Source: Oscillospiraceae bacterium (lineage in GTDB: Bacteria; Bacillota; Clostridia; Oscillospirales; Ruminococcaceae). Taken from it: 61,114 bases of DNA. The translations under genes and the position numbers were made by a program. How positions within the stretch are numbered: the first letter of the stretch is position 1; each line of letters begins with the position of its first letter. The notes under the pieces were generated by a model that did no database searches, was not told where the DNA came from, and saw nothing but the letters and a program-made list of their open reading frames with translations. The stretch is taken from positions 1 to 61,114 of the forward strand of contig SVOZ01000010.1 in the NCBI GenBank assembly GCA_015066115.1. Direction: 5' to 3'. Below, piece by piece: positions 17,676 to 25,600 of this stretch.

Positions 17676-18325
17676 TTATCTCCCTCCTTTTTTCTGTTGC
17701 CGAGCATCATATTTATCTTGCTTACTCCTGCGGCAAGAAATCCCACGATTATAAAGCCCATAAAAGGAAGAAGAAAAGAAATATTGCCCTGCATAGAGCC
17801 GAGGGGGACATCCCAAATGCTTCCCTTGCCAAGTATTTCTCTGAAGGCAGAAACTATACACATTACAAGAGAAAAGCCAACCGTTGTAAAAATGCCGTCA
17901 ATAAAGCTCGCGAGCGGTTTCTTTGTTCTCACTGCCTCGCCCGAGTGAGCGGCAATTATGGGATTTACGACCATAAGCGGCAGGAAAACTCCAACCTTAT
18001 CGCTGACTTCGGGGAAGATATTTTTTGCAAACCAGAAGGCAGGTATAAAGAAAAGGCAGGAAAGCAATGCGCAGAGAATTACTCTTACGCTTTTTGAAAA
18101 TTTAAGCGGCACGAATGCGAAAAAGACAAGCACCGGAATGATAATTATTGCAAACGCGACCGAAAGCGACACGCCCGCTTTAAGCGACTGGCTTATCGCA
18201 ACAACCGGTCCAAGCGAAAGTCCGCTCACCAGAACGGGATTTTCAAGGGCAAGTTTTTTTAAAATGCCCAGCGCTTTATTGCCGACGCTGTGTAAAAAAG
18301 AAGGTTTTTTTGATTTTTTAGCCAT
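17672..18325 (-). CDS. rnfE: RnfE-like membrane subunit lacking both Fe-S cysteines
   Basis: 217 aa, six predicted helices, ribosome site AAGGGAGG. Alignment from memory with RsxE: LENPVLVSGLSLGPVVAIS replaces NNSALVQLLGLCPLLAVT, so the cluster Cys is Gly 39; LPLMVVNPIIAAHSGEAV replaces IPLIVTNCIVVGRAEAF, so the second Cys is Pro 122. FREILGKGSIWD matches REIIGNGTLFD well, confirming the family. Thus neither [2Fe-2S] ligand of this subunit remains. It overlaps rnfD by 8 nt and rnfA by 4 nt, evidence of tight coupling. The cysteine loss looks ancestral rather than decay because the frame and hydrophobic pattern are intact. Confidence 0.85.
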   Translation of the reverse strand: MAKKSKKPSFLHSVGNKALGILKKLALENPVLVSGLSLGPVVAISQSLKAGVSLSVAFAIIIIPVLVFFAFVPLKFSKSVRVILCALLSCLFFIPAFWFAKNIFPEVSDKVGVFLPLMVVNPIIAAHSGEAVRTKKPLASFIDGIFTTVGFSLVMCIVSAFREILGKGSIWDVPLGSMQGNISFLLPFMGFIIVGFLAAGVSKINMMLGNRKKEGDK

Positions 18326-19340
18326 CGTTTTTGCCTCCCTTTTGCTTTTTCAGGTTAAGCTTAGGCAAGCCGATATCTGTATACTTATCAAGTCCCGTTC
18401 CGATCTTATCAAGGAACGGCGTAAATGAATTAACTATTAAAAGAGCAAACGGGAATGCGATCTCCATTTTTCCGAAATGCCTGAAAAGCATTGTGAGAAC
18501 TCCGATCAAAATTCCATAGATCCACTTTGCGTAAGGATGCTTACAGCTTGTAACCGGTTCGGGAGCCATAAACACCGAACCAAAAAGCAGTACTCCCGAC
18601 ACAAGCTCAAACCAAAGAGAATCTAAAGGCCCAGTGGTAACTCTCGGGAATATGAGCGCGAACACGCCCGCTCCGATCAAAACACCTGCTGAGATCTGAA
18701 TGCTTATTGCCCTTCTGTACAAAAGATATGCCGCCGCCGCAACAATTACGATAACGCTTGTGGCACCCGCGGCGCCTGCAACATTTCCCGAAAGAATGTC
18801 AAAGAAATCAGCAAGCGGCCTTCCTCCGTTTTGAAGACTTTGAGCCATTGTTTCGGCGTACTTTACATTTTCGCCGACGCTTCCGAAAACACCGAGCCAC
18901 TGCATAGGCTTTGTAAAAGCAAATACCTTTTCCGACCAGGAAATAGCACAGAAGCAGTAGGCCGCAGCGGCAGGGTTAAAGGGATTGTTGCCAAGTCCGC
19001 CAAACGGGTGTTTTACAACCAAGACAGCAAAAATATCGGCAACAATTATTATCCAGAAATCAATTGCCACAGGAAACAAAAGCGGCAAAAGCGCTCCTGT
19101 TACAAGCGAGGAATATTCATCAAAGCTATATTTTTTATCCCTTACTCTTCTTAAAAGAAGGTCAAGAAAGTAGCACACTGCAAGGGATATAATAAGATTT
19201 TTTACAATTCTGAATCCATAAAACAAGACAGGCATTACATAAAGAAATGCCAGCGCGACAAGCATATCGCCCATAAGCGACTGAACAGTGCCGCTATCTC
19301 TCAGAAACGGCGCTTTGGTTATTTTGACCTTCCTGTTCAT
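18318..19340 (-). CDS. rnfD: RnfD-like membrane subunit without recognisable flavinylation motif
   Basis: 340 aa from ATG 19340, set 9 nt behind AAGGAG; this start lies 47 nt inside the end of rnfC. Ten or so hydrophobic helices. Conserved: GGLGNNPFNPAAAAYCFCAIS (split at NNPFNPA, compare GQNPFNPAMIGY), YRRAISIQI, MAPEPVTSCKHPYAKWIYG (compare LTDPVTASTTNRGRLIFG). In canonical RnfD an FMN is attached to Thr in D-G-[IV]-[ST]-x-A-T-P; the aligned segment is E-N-V-K-Y-A-E-T-M (about 157-165), so Glu 163 falls on the flavin Thr in a gapless alignment. Canonical order would place rnfG next; here rnfE follows directly. Confidence 0.85.
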   Translation of the reverse strand: MNRKVKITKAPFLRDSGTVQSLMGDMLVALAFLYVMPVLFYGFRIVKNLIISLAVCYFLDLLLRRVRDKKYSFDEYSSLVTGALLPLLFPVAIDFWIIIVADIFAVLVVKHPFGGLGNNPFNPAAAAYCFCAISWSEKVFAFTKPMQWLGVFGSVGENVKYAETMAQSLQNGGRPLADFFDILSGNVAGAAGATSVIVIVAAAAYLLYRRAISIQISAGVLIGAGVFALIFPRVTTGPLDSLWFELVSGVLLFGSVFMAPEPVTSCKHPYAKWIYGILIGVLTMLFRHFGKMEIAFPFALLIVNSFTPFLDKIGTGLDKYTDIGLPKLNLKKQKGGKNDG

Positions 19341-20559
19341 TTTGCCACATCTCCTTAAGAAGTGTTCTCCTTGACTTTTTAACATACTGGCGCAGATCTA
19401 TTTTTGCCGGGCATATGTAGGAACAGCAACCGCACTCAGTGCATTTATCCGCCGAAAGCCTATAAAGCTTTTCAATATTATTGTCAAGATAATAGCTGTA
19501 TATATAATACGGAAGCAATTTTTCGGGGCAAACATCAATACATCTGCCGCATCCGACGCAGGTTGTGCTCTCGTACTGCGGCGACTGTGAAAATGCTAAA
19601 ATTGCCTTGGTCGATCTCAAAACAGGTGTATCTGTTCCGTCGACACAATAACCTGTCATACTGCCGCCGAGGACTATCATTTCGGGCCTTTGATTAAGAC
19701 CGCAATAATTTAAAATGTCCCCCACCGTCGTTCCGATCGGGACCTCTACATTGCGGCTTTTTTTAACGCAGTCCCCTGCCACAGTTACAATGGTGTTGGT
19801 CCAAGGGCGCTTATCCACCGCCGAATAATAAAAGCTTAAAAGCGCACCTATGTCGATATAAACAGTGTTGTCGTCGCTCTTTAATCTTCTTGAAACGGGA
19901 TATGAGCCGTGTGCGGCGTGAACATGATATTTACCTATCTTCTGAGGAAGCTTTATCGAGATATCGCCGTTTCGTCCATAGACCTCAATACTGATATTTT
20001 CAGCACCGAATATGCGGTTTATCGCCTTTATGGCAGGAGCGACATGATTTGAGCGATAAAGCAGCTGAGCAAGCTTACTGCTTACATAGGGCTCATCGTC
20101 AACCGCGTCAATCACAAGGTTTTTAACGCCCTGCGGATACTCGCAAACTATTTCTTCAAGGGTTCTTTTATCGGTGTTGTTAAGAACGCCGCACTCTTTA
20201 GCGGCAAACATAATATCGGCATCCGAAGGTTCGCAGTTATCGTATTTTGATATATCCTCAAAGGCAAAATCCTCTGCTACATCTATCTGAAGAAACTGCT
20301 GGCCTTCATATTTTTCGGTTTCAAACCCTCCGACTGCCACAGCATTTCCCGAAACAGATGAAAACGAATCAATCGAATCGGGGCGCTGACCGCGCGAAAG
20401 CAGCTCTCCCCTTTCAAGCTTCTGCCCCGGGGAAACGAGAATCTCCTGCGACACAGGGGCAAAAACTGTTTTAACATTACAAAACCTATCTATCGGCGAC
20501 GAGATCGCCGGTTCTTTAAACTGCTCAAGGATAAGACCTCTGCTTGCAAATTTACGCAA
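19294..20559 (-). CDS. rnfC: RnfC-like subunit keeping ferredoxin clusters but not the NADH/FMN loop
   Basis: 421 aa from TTG 20559, ribosome site AAGAGGTGG. The C-terminal part has two 4Fe-4S motifs, CVGCGRCIDVCP (Cys 334, 337, 340, 344) and CTECGCCSYICP (373, 376, 379, 383), and the SLBB-like middle reads IVTVAGDCVKKSRNVEVPIG and VLGGSMTG, as in RnfC (GGPMMG). The nucleotide and flavin signature of RnfC (GLGGAxFPTHVKL and NGAECEPY) is absent: the aligned parts read KECGVLNNTDKRTLEEIV (about 121-138) and DAVDDEPY (151-158). Length is close to the shorter RnfC proteins. First rnf gene of the operon, 20 bp after rpe. Confidence 0.87.
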   Translation of the reverse strand: MRKFASRGLILEQFKEPAISSPIDRFCNVKTVFAPVSQEILVSPGQKLERGELLSRGQRPDSIDSFSSVSGNAVAVGGFETEKYEGQQFLQIDVAEDFAFEDISKYDNCEPSDADIMFAAKECGVLNNTDKRTLEEIVCEYPQGVKNLVIDAVDDEPYVSSKLAQLLYRSNHVAPAIKAINRIFGAENISIEVYGRNGDISIKLPQKIGKYHVHAAHGSYPVSRRLKSDDNTVYIDIGALLSFYYSAVDKRPWTNTIVTVAGDCVKKSRNVEVPIGTTVGDILNYCGLNQRPEMIVLGGSMTGYCVDGTDTPVLRSTKAILAFSQSPQYESTTCVGCGRCIDVCPEKLLPYYIYSYYLDNNIEKLYRLSADKCTECGCCSYICPAKIDLRQYVKKSRRTLLKEMWQNEQEGQNNQSAVSER

Positions 20560-20580
20560 CTTTTGCCACCTCTTTTAAGC

Positions 20581-21237
20581 TTATTTTCCGCAGGCATTAA
20601 TTAGATCGTCAATTGCTTTTTTATAATCCTCTGCCCTGAAAACAGAAGAACCGGCGACAAGGACCTCGGTCCCTGCCTCATACACAAGGTCTGCTGTTTG
20701 AGGTGAAATTCCTCCGTCCACCTCAATTAACACATCTCTGCCGCTCTCATTTATCATTTCTTTAATTTCTCTTATTTTAGGAAGCATGTCAGCCATAAAG
20801 GCCTGACCGCCAAATCCCGGTTCGACCGTCATGACAAGGACAAGGTCAATGTCATTTATATAGGGTTTTACAGCGTCGGCAGGAGTTTTAGGCTTTACAG
20901 AAATGCCGACCTTTAAGCCAAGCTCTTTTATTTTGCTGATAGTTTCCTTAACATCGCAGGGCGCCTCAACATGAAAGGTTATAAGCTCAGCTCCTGCCTT
21001 TTTAAAGCTTTCGGCATAAAAGAGCGGATCATCTATCATAAGATGGACATCAAAAAAAGCATCCGAATGCGGCCTGATGCTTTTAACTATATCAGGACCA
21101 AGGGTAATATTAGGAACAAAATGACCATCCATAACATCTATATGGATCCACTCGGCTCCTGCTTTATAAACAGCCGCAACCTCTTCACCCAGCCTTGAAA
21201 AATCGCTGGCGAGGATCGACGGAGAAACGATAACCAT
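20581..21237 (-). CDS. rpe: Ribulose-phosphate 3-epimerase
   Basis: 218 aa from ATG 21237, 8 nt behind GGAGG. Interconverts D-ribulose 5-phosphate and D-xylulose 5-phosphate in the pentose phosphate pathway. Signature motifs: SPSILASDFSRLGEE (N-terminal), WIHIDVMDGHFVPNITLGP (metal His and Asp), DVHLMIDDP, VMTVEPGFGGQAF (phosphate loop) and EVDGGISPQTA with the second catalytic Asp. All catalytic residues are present. It heads the operon that continues into rnfC after 20 bp, an unusual partner since rpe normally lies next to rsgA/thiN in Firmicutes. Confidence 0.95.
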   Translation of the reverse strand: MVIVSPSILASDFSRLGEEVAAVYKAGAEWIHIDVMDGHFVPNITLGPDIVKSIRPHSDAFFDVHLMIDDPLFYAESFKKAGAELITFHVEAPCDVKETISKIKELGLKVGISVKPKTPADAVKPYINDIDLVLVMTVEPGFGGQAFMADMLPKIREIKEMINESGRDVLIEVDGGISPQTADLVYEAGTEVLVAGSSVFRAEDYKKAIDDLINACGK

Positions 21238-21367
21238 AATAAACCTCCAAAAAATTGCATACTTTAACAATTAATTTTAACATATTTTTATCAATTCGTC
21301 AAATTATATATAAAAGCACTAATTAACAAAGTTTTTTGTGTTTTATTGGCAGTTTTTCACATAAAGC

Positions 21368-21395
21368 AAAAGCCTGCGTAAACTTCGCAGGCTTT
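21368..21395. terminator. Terminator of flippase gene
   Basis: AAAGCCTGCG / CGCAGGCTTT stem with T-run on the minus strand. Confidence 0.85.
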
Positions 21396-21398
21396 TCT

Positions 21399-22724
21399 CT
21401 ACATATAAAACAGCCATAAAATATCCATTGCGGCACAAAGGGCGCAGGTTACTGCAATGCTCAGAACAAAAGGAGCTTTTTTATACACGTTTATTTTGAG
21501 CAGGTTATTTGCAACAAAGAAGTGAAAAGCAAAGAGTAAAACACTGCCTGCAAGGGTTGTGTAAGCGGCCGCCTCAAAACCATATAGAGGAATAAAAATT
21601 GCATTTAAAACAATATCTCCCACAGCCGCCGCAATTGTTCCCAAAACTATATATCTCGATTTTTTATGGTAAAACTCAAGGTTCGCCATAAGTGAATAAA
21701 GGCACATAAAAAATCCCGAAAGAACTATCGGTGTAATAATTTTAACCCCGCCAAGATACGCCGGCGGCATAATATATTTTATCACAAATGGGAGGATCGC
21801 AGACATAGACACTGTTCCTGCCGAGAAGGAAAACAGATACTTTTTGAGATTTTTATTTATAACATCCTCTTGCCCGTTTTTAAGTTTTTCAAAGATCCAC
21901 GGCGTCCAAAATCCGTTAGTGCCGCTCCACAAAAGAGTCATAAAAAGTCCAAGATAATGGACAAGGCTATAAATTCCAACCTCTTTATATCCGAAAAGTT
22001 GAACTATAAAAATTCTGTCAGAATAGGCCAAAACGTCCTGTGATACTATGTAAAGAATATTGGGAACCGATGCCGCAAGAGCAAAGCTCCAATATTCCTT
22101 TGAAGCAATGTGTTTTCCGCGTGCAAAGGTTTTGACCATTACATATATCGCAATGATAACAAGCGGTACGGTTACGCCGAGCTCCTTTGCCATAACCTTT
22201 TTATCCGGCAGAACAAAATTTATAAACACCAATGCCATAGCAAAGCCGAAGAAAATATCAAAGGCCGACATTGAAACGCTTCCCATATAGTCAAAGGCCG
22301 AGATATATTCGTGATGGAAAAACATATAAATGCTCATACATCCGCTATATACAAAAAGAAGGACTATGCTATCCTTTGGAAGATGCAGAATTTCCGAAAG
22401 CGGCGAGACAAAAATAAGCCCCAAGACAGAAATAACAAGTGTTGAAATTATCGAAAGAAAAAGGGTCGCTGACTTGTAATCTCTGTACTCTTCTTTATAA
22501 AACTCTTTTCCACCCTCAAGAGAGGAATAGAGATTTAACCCTATAACCGCCGATAAAACCGCGGCGTAGGCCATAAAGGTTGAGGCTTTGCCAAATTCTG
22601 CGGCGGTCATAATATAAGCAAAATAAATTACAAAAACGATGTTTGCACCCTTAACGACGAAATTGCCGAAAACATTAAAGGCATTAGCTTTAAAGTGCTT
22701 GTTATTAAATATTCCCGTCTTCAT
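21399..22724 (-). CDS. Polysaccharide flippase (MOP/Wzx family)
   Basis: 441 aa with about twelve hydrophobic helices. The N-terminus NAFNVFGNFVVKGANIVFVIYF and AEFGKASTFMAYAAVLSAVIGL matches the polysaccharide_synt family (Wzx, RfbX, CPS flippase). Members flip lipid-linked oligosaccharide repeat units across the membrane for capsule or cell-wall polymer assembly. No glycosyltransferase genes are nearby, so the polymer is unknown. A single-gene unit, with 54 bp to the preceding AlkD-like gene. Confidence 0.85.
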   Translation of the reverse strand: MKTGIFNNKHFKANAFNVFGNFVVKGANIVFVIYFAYIMTAAEFGKASTFMAYAAVLSAVIGLNLYSSLEGGKEFYKEEYRDYKSATLFLSIISTLVISVLGLIFVSPLSEILHLPKDSIVLLFVYSGCMSIYMFFHHEYISAFDYMGSVSMSAFDIFFGFAMALVFINFVLPDKKVMAKELGVTVPLVIIAIYVMVKTFARGKHIASKEYWSFALAASVPNILYIVSQDVLAYSDRIFIVQLFGYKEVGIYSLVHYLGLFMTLLWSGTNGFWTPWIFEKLKNGQEDVINKNLKKYLFSFSAGTVSMSAILPFVIKYIMPPAYLGGVKIITPIVLSGFFMCLYSLMANLEFYHKKSRYIVLGTIAAAVGDIVLNAIFIPLYGFEAAAYTTLAGSVLLFAFHFFVANNLLKINVYKKAPFVLSIAVTCALCAAMDILWLFYM

Positions 22725-22778
22725 AAAACACCCTTTGATTCAGAATAGCATAATTATACCATATTCTTACTTTTCCCG

Positions 22779-23459
22779 TCAAGAATGCCGCTTGAGTGAC
22801 AACAGAAATGCCTTTTTATCATCGTCGATCCGATAACTTTCTCTTGCCTTCCGGATGGTTTTATTGTGCACCCAAAGCTCAAGCTTATTTTCAAGCAGAT
22901 ATTCTACTGTAAAGGTATACTGCTTTGCAAGCGCGGTTGCAAAATACCAGGCCTGCATCATTTTAACATAGTACTCATCGCTTTTTATCTCTGCAACCTT
23001 TTTAAGATATTCAGGTGAAAAGTCCTCATCTAAAAACCTTACAAGCAGCATCCCGATGCCAAATCTCACGACATACGGCTTATCTGATTTTAGCCACACA
23101 TCTATCTTTTTTAAAAGAAGGTCGGGCTTTTTAAAAAGCGCCTTGGGACGCAAAAGATCACAGGTTGCCCAGTTGTCAACAAAAGGCAAAAACTCATCTA
23201 ATGCCTTTGCTTGCTCATTTGCGTCGGTTATGTATTCTATAAGCATTCCGTGAAGATTATTTTCTTCATAATAAAAGTGCGGCAGGTCTTTTAAAAGTAC
23301 ATTTGCCTGCTCTGTGTCTTTTATGGTTTTCGCAAAAGAGCGCAAAACGGGAGTTCTTATGCCGATTATTTTTTCTTTTGAAACTGTCGGCATAAGCTTT
23401 GCGTGAAAATCTCTGTAGCCAAGATCCTGCAAAGAAAAAAGCCTATTTGTTATATCCAC
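22779..23459 (-). CDS. DNA alkylation repair protein (AlkD-like HEAT repeats)
   Basis: 226 aa made of helical repeats. The family pattern is visible as GIRTPVLRSFAKTI (about 33-46), HYEENNLHGMLIEYI-type helix, FLPFVDNWATCDLL (92-105), KPYVVRFGIGMLLVRFL (127-143) and YYVKMMQAWYFATAL. The acidic and aromatic residues of DNWATCD correspond to the AlkD base-excision region. AlkC/AlkD proteins remove alkylated purines by a HEAT-repeat glycosylase; some relatives have lost activity. No neighbours point to a more specific role. Confidence 0.85.
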   Translation of the reverse strand: MDITNRLFSLQDLGYRDFHAKLMPTVSKEKIIGIRTPVLRSFAKTIKDTEQANVLLKDLPHFYYEENNLHGMLIEYITDANEQAKALDEFLPFVDNWATCDLLRPKALFKKPDLLLKKIDVWLKSDKPYVVRFGIGMLLVRFLDEDFSPEYLKKVAEIKSDEYYVKMMQAWYFATALAKQYTFTVEYLLENKLELWVHNKTIRKARESYRIDDDKKAFLLSLKRHS

Positions 23460-23499
23460 CTTGCTCTCCCCTCTTGTAAAGTTCTGCTGTTATTTTAGC

Positions 23500-24462
23500 C
23501 TACCTTATTTTCAGTTTAACATTCCCCGTGTCAGTGCTGACCTCGCATTTACCGCCGTTTGTTGTTTTCGGAACATCAACTCTGCCGGTGTCGGTTTGTG
23601 CAATAAACACCTTTTCAGAAAGCAGTGTCCCGGTAATATGTCCGGTATTTGTTTTCACAAAAATCTCAGCGGCGTCTGAATCGTCAAATTTTACATCTCC
23701 GGTGCTTCTTTTAACGGAGATTTTTTCTGCGGCAATAACATTGTTTAACAATATATCTCCCGTATTTCCGTTTGATGTAGCATTTTTGCACGCAATATTA
23801 GTCATATTGGTTTTTCCGGTGGAAACATCTATCTTAACATCACCCTCGCAGGCTACATTTGAAACTGTAATTCTGCCCGTCGAAACAGAGAGATCGAGCG
23901 TATTTGCGGATACGTTTTCAACACAGATATCGCCTGTACTTGTCTTTATTTTTATGTCCTCTGAAGCACAAGCATAGCTCGTTACATCGCCTGTACTTTC
24001 CAAAATATCAATGCTTTTGAATTTAAAATCTTTTGGTATTTCGACATCGCCTGTGCTTGACTTTACAGAAAGTGCAGCGTATTCACCCTGCGGAATAGAT
24101 ACTGTTATCTTTGGCCCTCCAAAATTGATGCCGATGTGCTCATACCACTTTCTTGTATCAACGACCTCTATTTTAAGTGTACCGTCCTTTACCGTAACCG
24201 AGTGCCTCATGTTTTTCTGCTCGCAACAAACAACCGAGCTTTTTGAGTTTTGGGAAGGAACAAGCACGACATCGGCAGTATCAGTTACAATCGATATATT
24301 TTTATAAGCTTGATTAATCTCATAGTCGTTAGTTTCATATTTGACCGTTGACAATTTGGTAAAATCCCATTTAAGCATTGACATTACACCTCCAAAAATT
24401 ATACAACCAATGAGTACAAGAGAGGCTGCTATAATAAGCCACACTTTTGTCGTCGTTCTCAT
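23500..24462 (-). CDS. DUF4097 family beta-helix protein
   Basis: 320 aa. One N-terminal membrane or signal segment (WLIIAASLVLIGCIIFGGVM, about 9-28), then a series of about nine repeats of STGDV/STGRI/NTGDI type, each closing a turn of a right-handed beta structure (e.g. VKSSTGDVEIP, ILESTGDVTSY, IKTSTGDICVE). This is the DUF4097 putative-adhesin fold. Its start abuts the stop of the DUF1700 gene (1-nt overlap), and PadR-DUF1700-DUF4097 is a widespread three-gene unit, thought to respond to envelope conditions. The biochemical role is unproved. Confidence 0.9.
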   Translation of the reverse strand: MRTTTKVWLIIAASLVLIGCIIFGGVMSMLKWDFTKLSTVKYETNDYEINQAYKNISIVTDTADVVLVPSQNSKSSVVCCEQKNMRHSVTVKDGTLKIEVVDTRKWYEHIGINFGGPKITVSIPQGEYAALSVKSSTGDVEIPKDFKFKSIDILESTGDVTSYACASEDIKIKTSTGDICVENVSANTLDLSVSTGRITVSNVACEGDVKIDVSTGKTNMTNIACKNATSNGNTGDILLNNVIAAEKISVKRSTGDVKFDDSDAAEIFVKTNTGHITGTLLSEKVFIAQTDTGRVDVPKTTNGGKCEVSTDTGNVKLKIR

Positions 24463-25061
24463 TACGCTACCTCCTTCTTAATAAAGCAATTTTTAATCCA
24501 TACTGCAATTTTCTTTATGAATATCAAAACGCCTCTTGTTGTCGCATTGCATCCGTAGAACATAAAAATAGAAAGACCTGCACAAACAATTCCTGCGGCA
24601 ATCACAGCAATTCCTGTAAGACCGTTATCACCTATGGCGAAAACAACACCCGACACTACACCGCCAACAGAGCAGGCGGCGAGTGACGCAAAGACAGCCC
24701 ACAAGGAAGTAATTACAGACCACAACACAACATAAAGCGAGAGAATTACGGCAAGCGCGGCAATCAAAAGAGAAAGCCATATTGGAGAGCCAAGTGCCAA
24801 AAGTACAATTTCCCACGCTTTTAGCCGTCTTGTAGATTTAATTCGTTGCTTTGTGATTTTTGAAAGAGGAACGTCTGAAACCGTCTGCGCAACGATTTCC
24901 TTTACAGAGCCCACTGCCGAAACTGCTTGCTCCTCTGAAAGACCTTCTTCTATTCGATCTTCGATCATTTCACTATAATACGTCAAACATTCATCAACAT
25001 CGTCCTGCGGCAATCCCGACAATCCTTTGCGCAACTGCGCAAGAAATTCTTGTTTACTCAT
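24462..25061 (-). CDS. DUF1700 membrane protein
   Basis: 199 aa. The cytoplasmic N-terminus (KQEFLAQLRKGLSGLPQDDV and EMIEDRIEEGLSEEQAVSAV) is the DUF1700 signature, a helical part related to the permuted papain-like HAAS domain. Three to four transmembrane helices follow from residue 80 onward, ending in the basic KKIAVWIKNCFIKKEVA. Found together with PadR regulators and DUF4097 proteins, as here. The 8-nt overlap with the padR gene indicates one transcript. Confidence 0.9.
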   Translation of the reverse strand: MSKQEFLAQLRKGLSGLPQDDVDECLTYYSEMIEDRIEEGLSEEQAVSAVGSVKEIVAQTVSDVPLSKITKQRIKSTRRLKAWEIVLLALGSPIWLSLLIAALAVILSLYVVLWSVITSLWAVFASLAACSVGGVVSGVVFAIGDNGLTGIAVIAAGIVCAGLSIFMFYGCNATTRGVLIFIKKIAVWIKNCFIKKEVA

Positions 25062-25374
25062 GCTCCCTATCCTCCTTAGTTACGAATTGATATATAGATA
25101 AAATTTCCTTCCATTCGACCTTAAAATCCTCAATGCGTTTTAGCCCCATATCGGTAATGTGATAGTATTTTCTAAGTCTACCGCCGTGCTCCGCGGTGCG
25201 AACGGTCAGCATATTCGCAATTTCTAAGCGCTTTAAAATGGTATATAGAGTCGATTCAGAAAGCTCAATGTACGGCTTCATATCTTTTATGATCTTATAG
25301 CCGTATGAATCTTCATTTTTAATTGCAGCCAATACGCATACATCTAAAAGACCTCTTTTTAACTGAATATCCAT
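25054..25374 (-). CDS. PadR-family transcriptional regulator
   Basis: 106 aa winged-helix protein: QLKRGLLDVCVLAAIKNEDS, YGYKIIKDM, LSESTLYTILKRLE (recognition helix) and GGRLRKYYHITDMGLKRIED (wing). This is the PadR-s1 type regulator that heads PadR-DUF1700-DUF4097 operons and usually represses them. Ribosome site AGGAGG. An imperfect palindrome TGATGTATTACA-like sequence (25394-25420: TGTAATACATCATATCACGATGTATTG) upstream contains ATACATC / GATGTAT arms and is a good operator candidate. Confidence 0.92.
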   Translation of the reverse strand: MDIQLKRGLLDVCVLAAIKNEDSYGYKIIKDMKPYIELSESTLYTILKRLEIANMLTVRTAEHGGRLRKYYHITDMGLKRIEDFKVEWKEILSIYQFVTKEDREHE

Positions 25375-25392
25375 AGAATACCTCCTATTATG

Positions 25393-25420
25393 TAATACAT
25401 CATATCACGATGTATTGATT
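25393..25420 (-). promoter_or_regulatory. Candidate PadR operator
   Basis: ATACATC (25398-25404) and GATGTAT (25413-25419) form an inverted repeat directly upstream of the padR gene, as expected for autorepression; PadR sites often have ATGT/ACAT arms. Confidence 0.5.
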
Positions 25421-25456
25421 TTGTCAATAAATTTAGAAAACTCAGCAAAAAGAAAA

Positions 25457-25489
25457 GGAACCCAAGCATCGTGTCAATACTTGAGTTCC
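25457..25489 (-). terminator. Hairpin next to the tRNA-Leu remnant
   Basis: GGAACCCAAG / CTTGAGTTCC stem; on the minus strand it directly follows the tRNA-Leu 3' fragment and is followed by CCTTTT. This is the position of a tRNA terminator, as if the original tRNA-Leu once ended here. Confidence 0.65.
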
Positions 25490-25492
25490 AAT

Positions 25493-25516
25493 TTGGTGCG
25501 GGTAACAGGGGTCGAA
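25493..25516 (-). repeat. 24-bp direct repeat of the tRNA-Leu 3' end (putative attachment site)
   Basis: TTGGTGCGGGTAACAGGGGT followed by CGAA is identical to 37225-37248, where it forms CCA, discriminator, 3' acceptor strand and part of the T arm of an intact tRNA-Leu. Nothing tRNA-like continues past 25516. This is the expected distal attachment site of an element integrated at the 3' end of that tRNA. Confidence 0.75.
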
Positions 25517-25600
25517 GTAGGTTTGGGACTTTTTATCTTTTATTATCTTTAAACATCCTTGAATATTAAAGGGTTTGTCCCGAATTATAAATATCTTTTA

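Noticed and set aside
17697..17948. Long + strand frames opposite rnfA/rnfE/rnfD
   Set aside because: They are antisense shadows of well-supported membrane-protein genes, with Pro/Thr/Lys-rich composition and no ribosome sites.
17064..20559. Assignment of these genes as Na+-NQR subunits
   Set aside because: Order C-D-E-A and the paired ferredoxin motifs in the first subunit are Rnf traits; NqrF and NqrC are absent and NqrA lacks such clusters.
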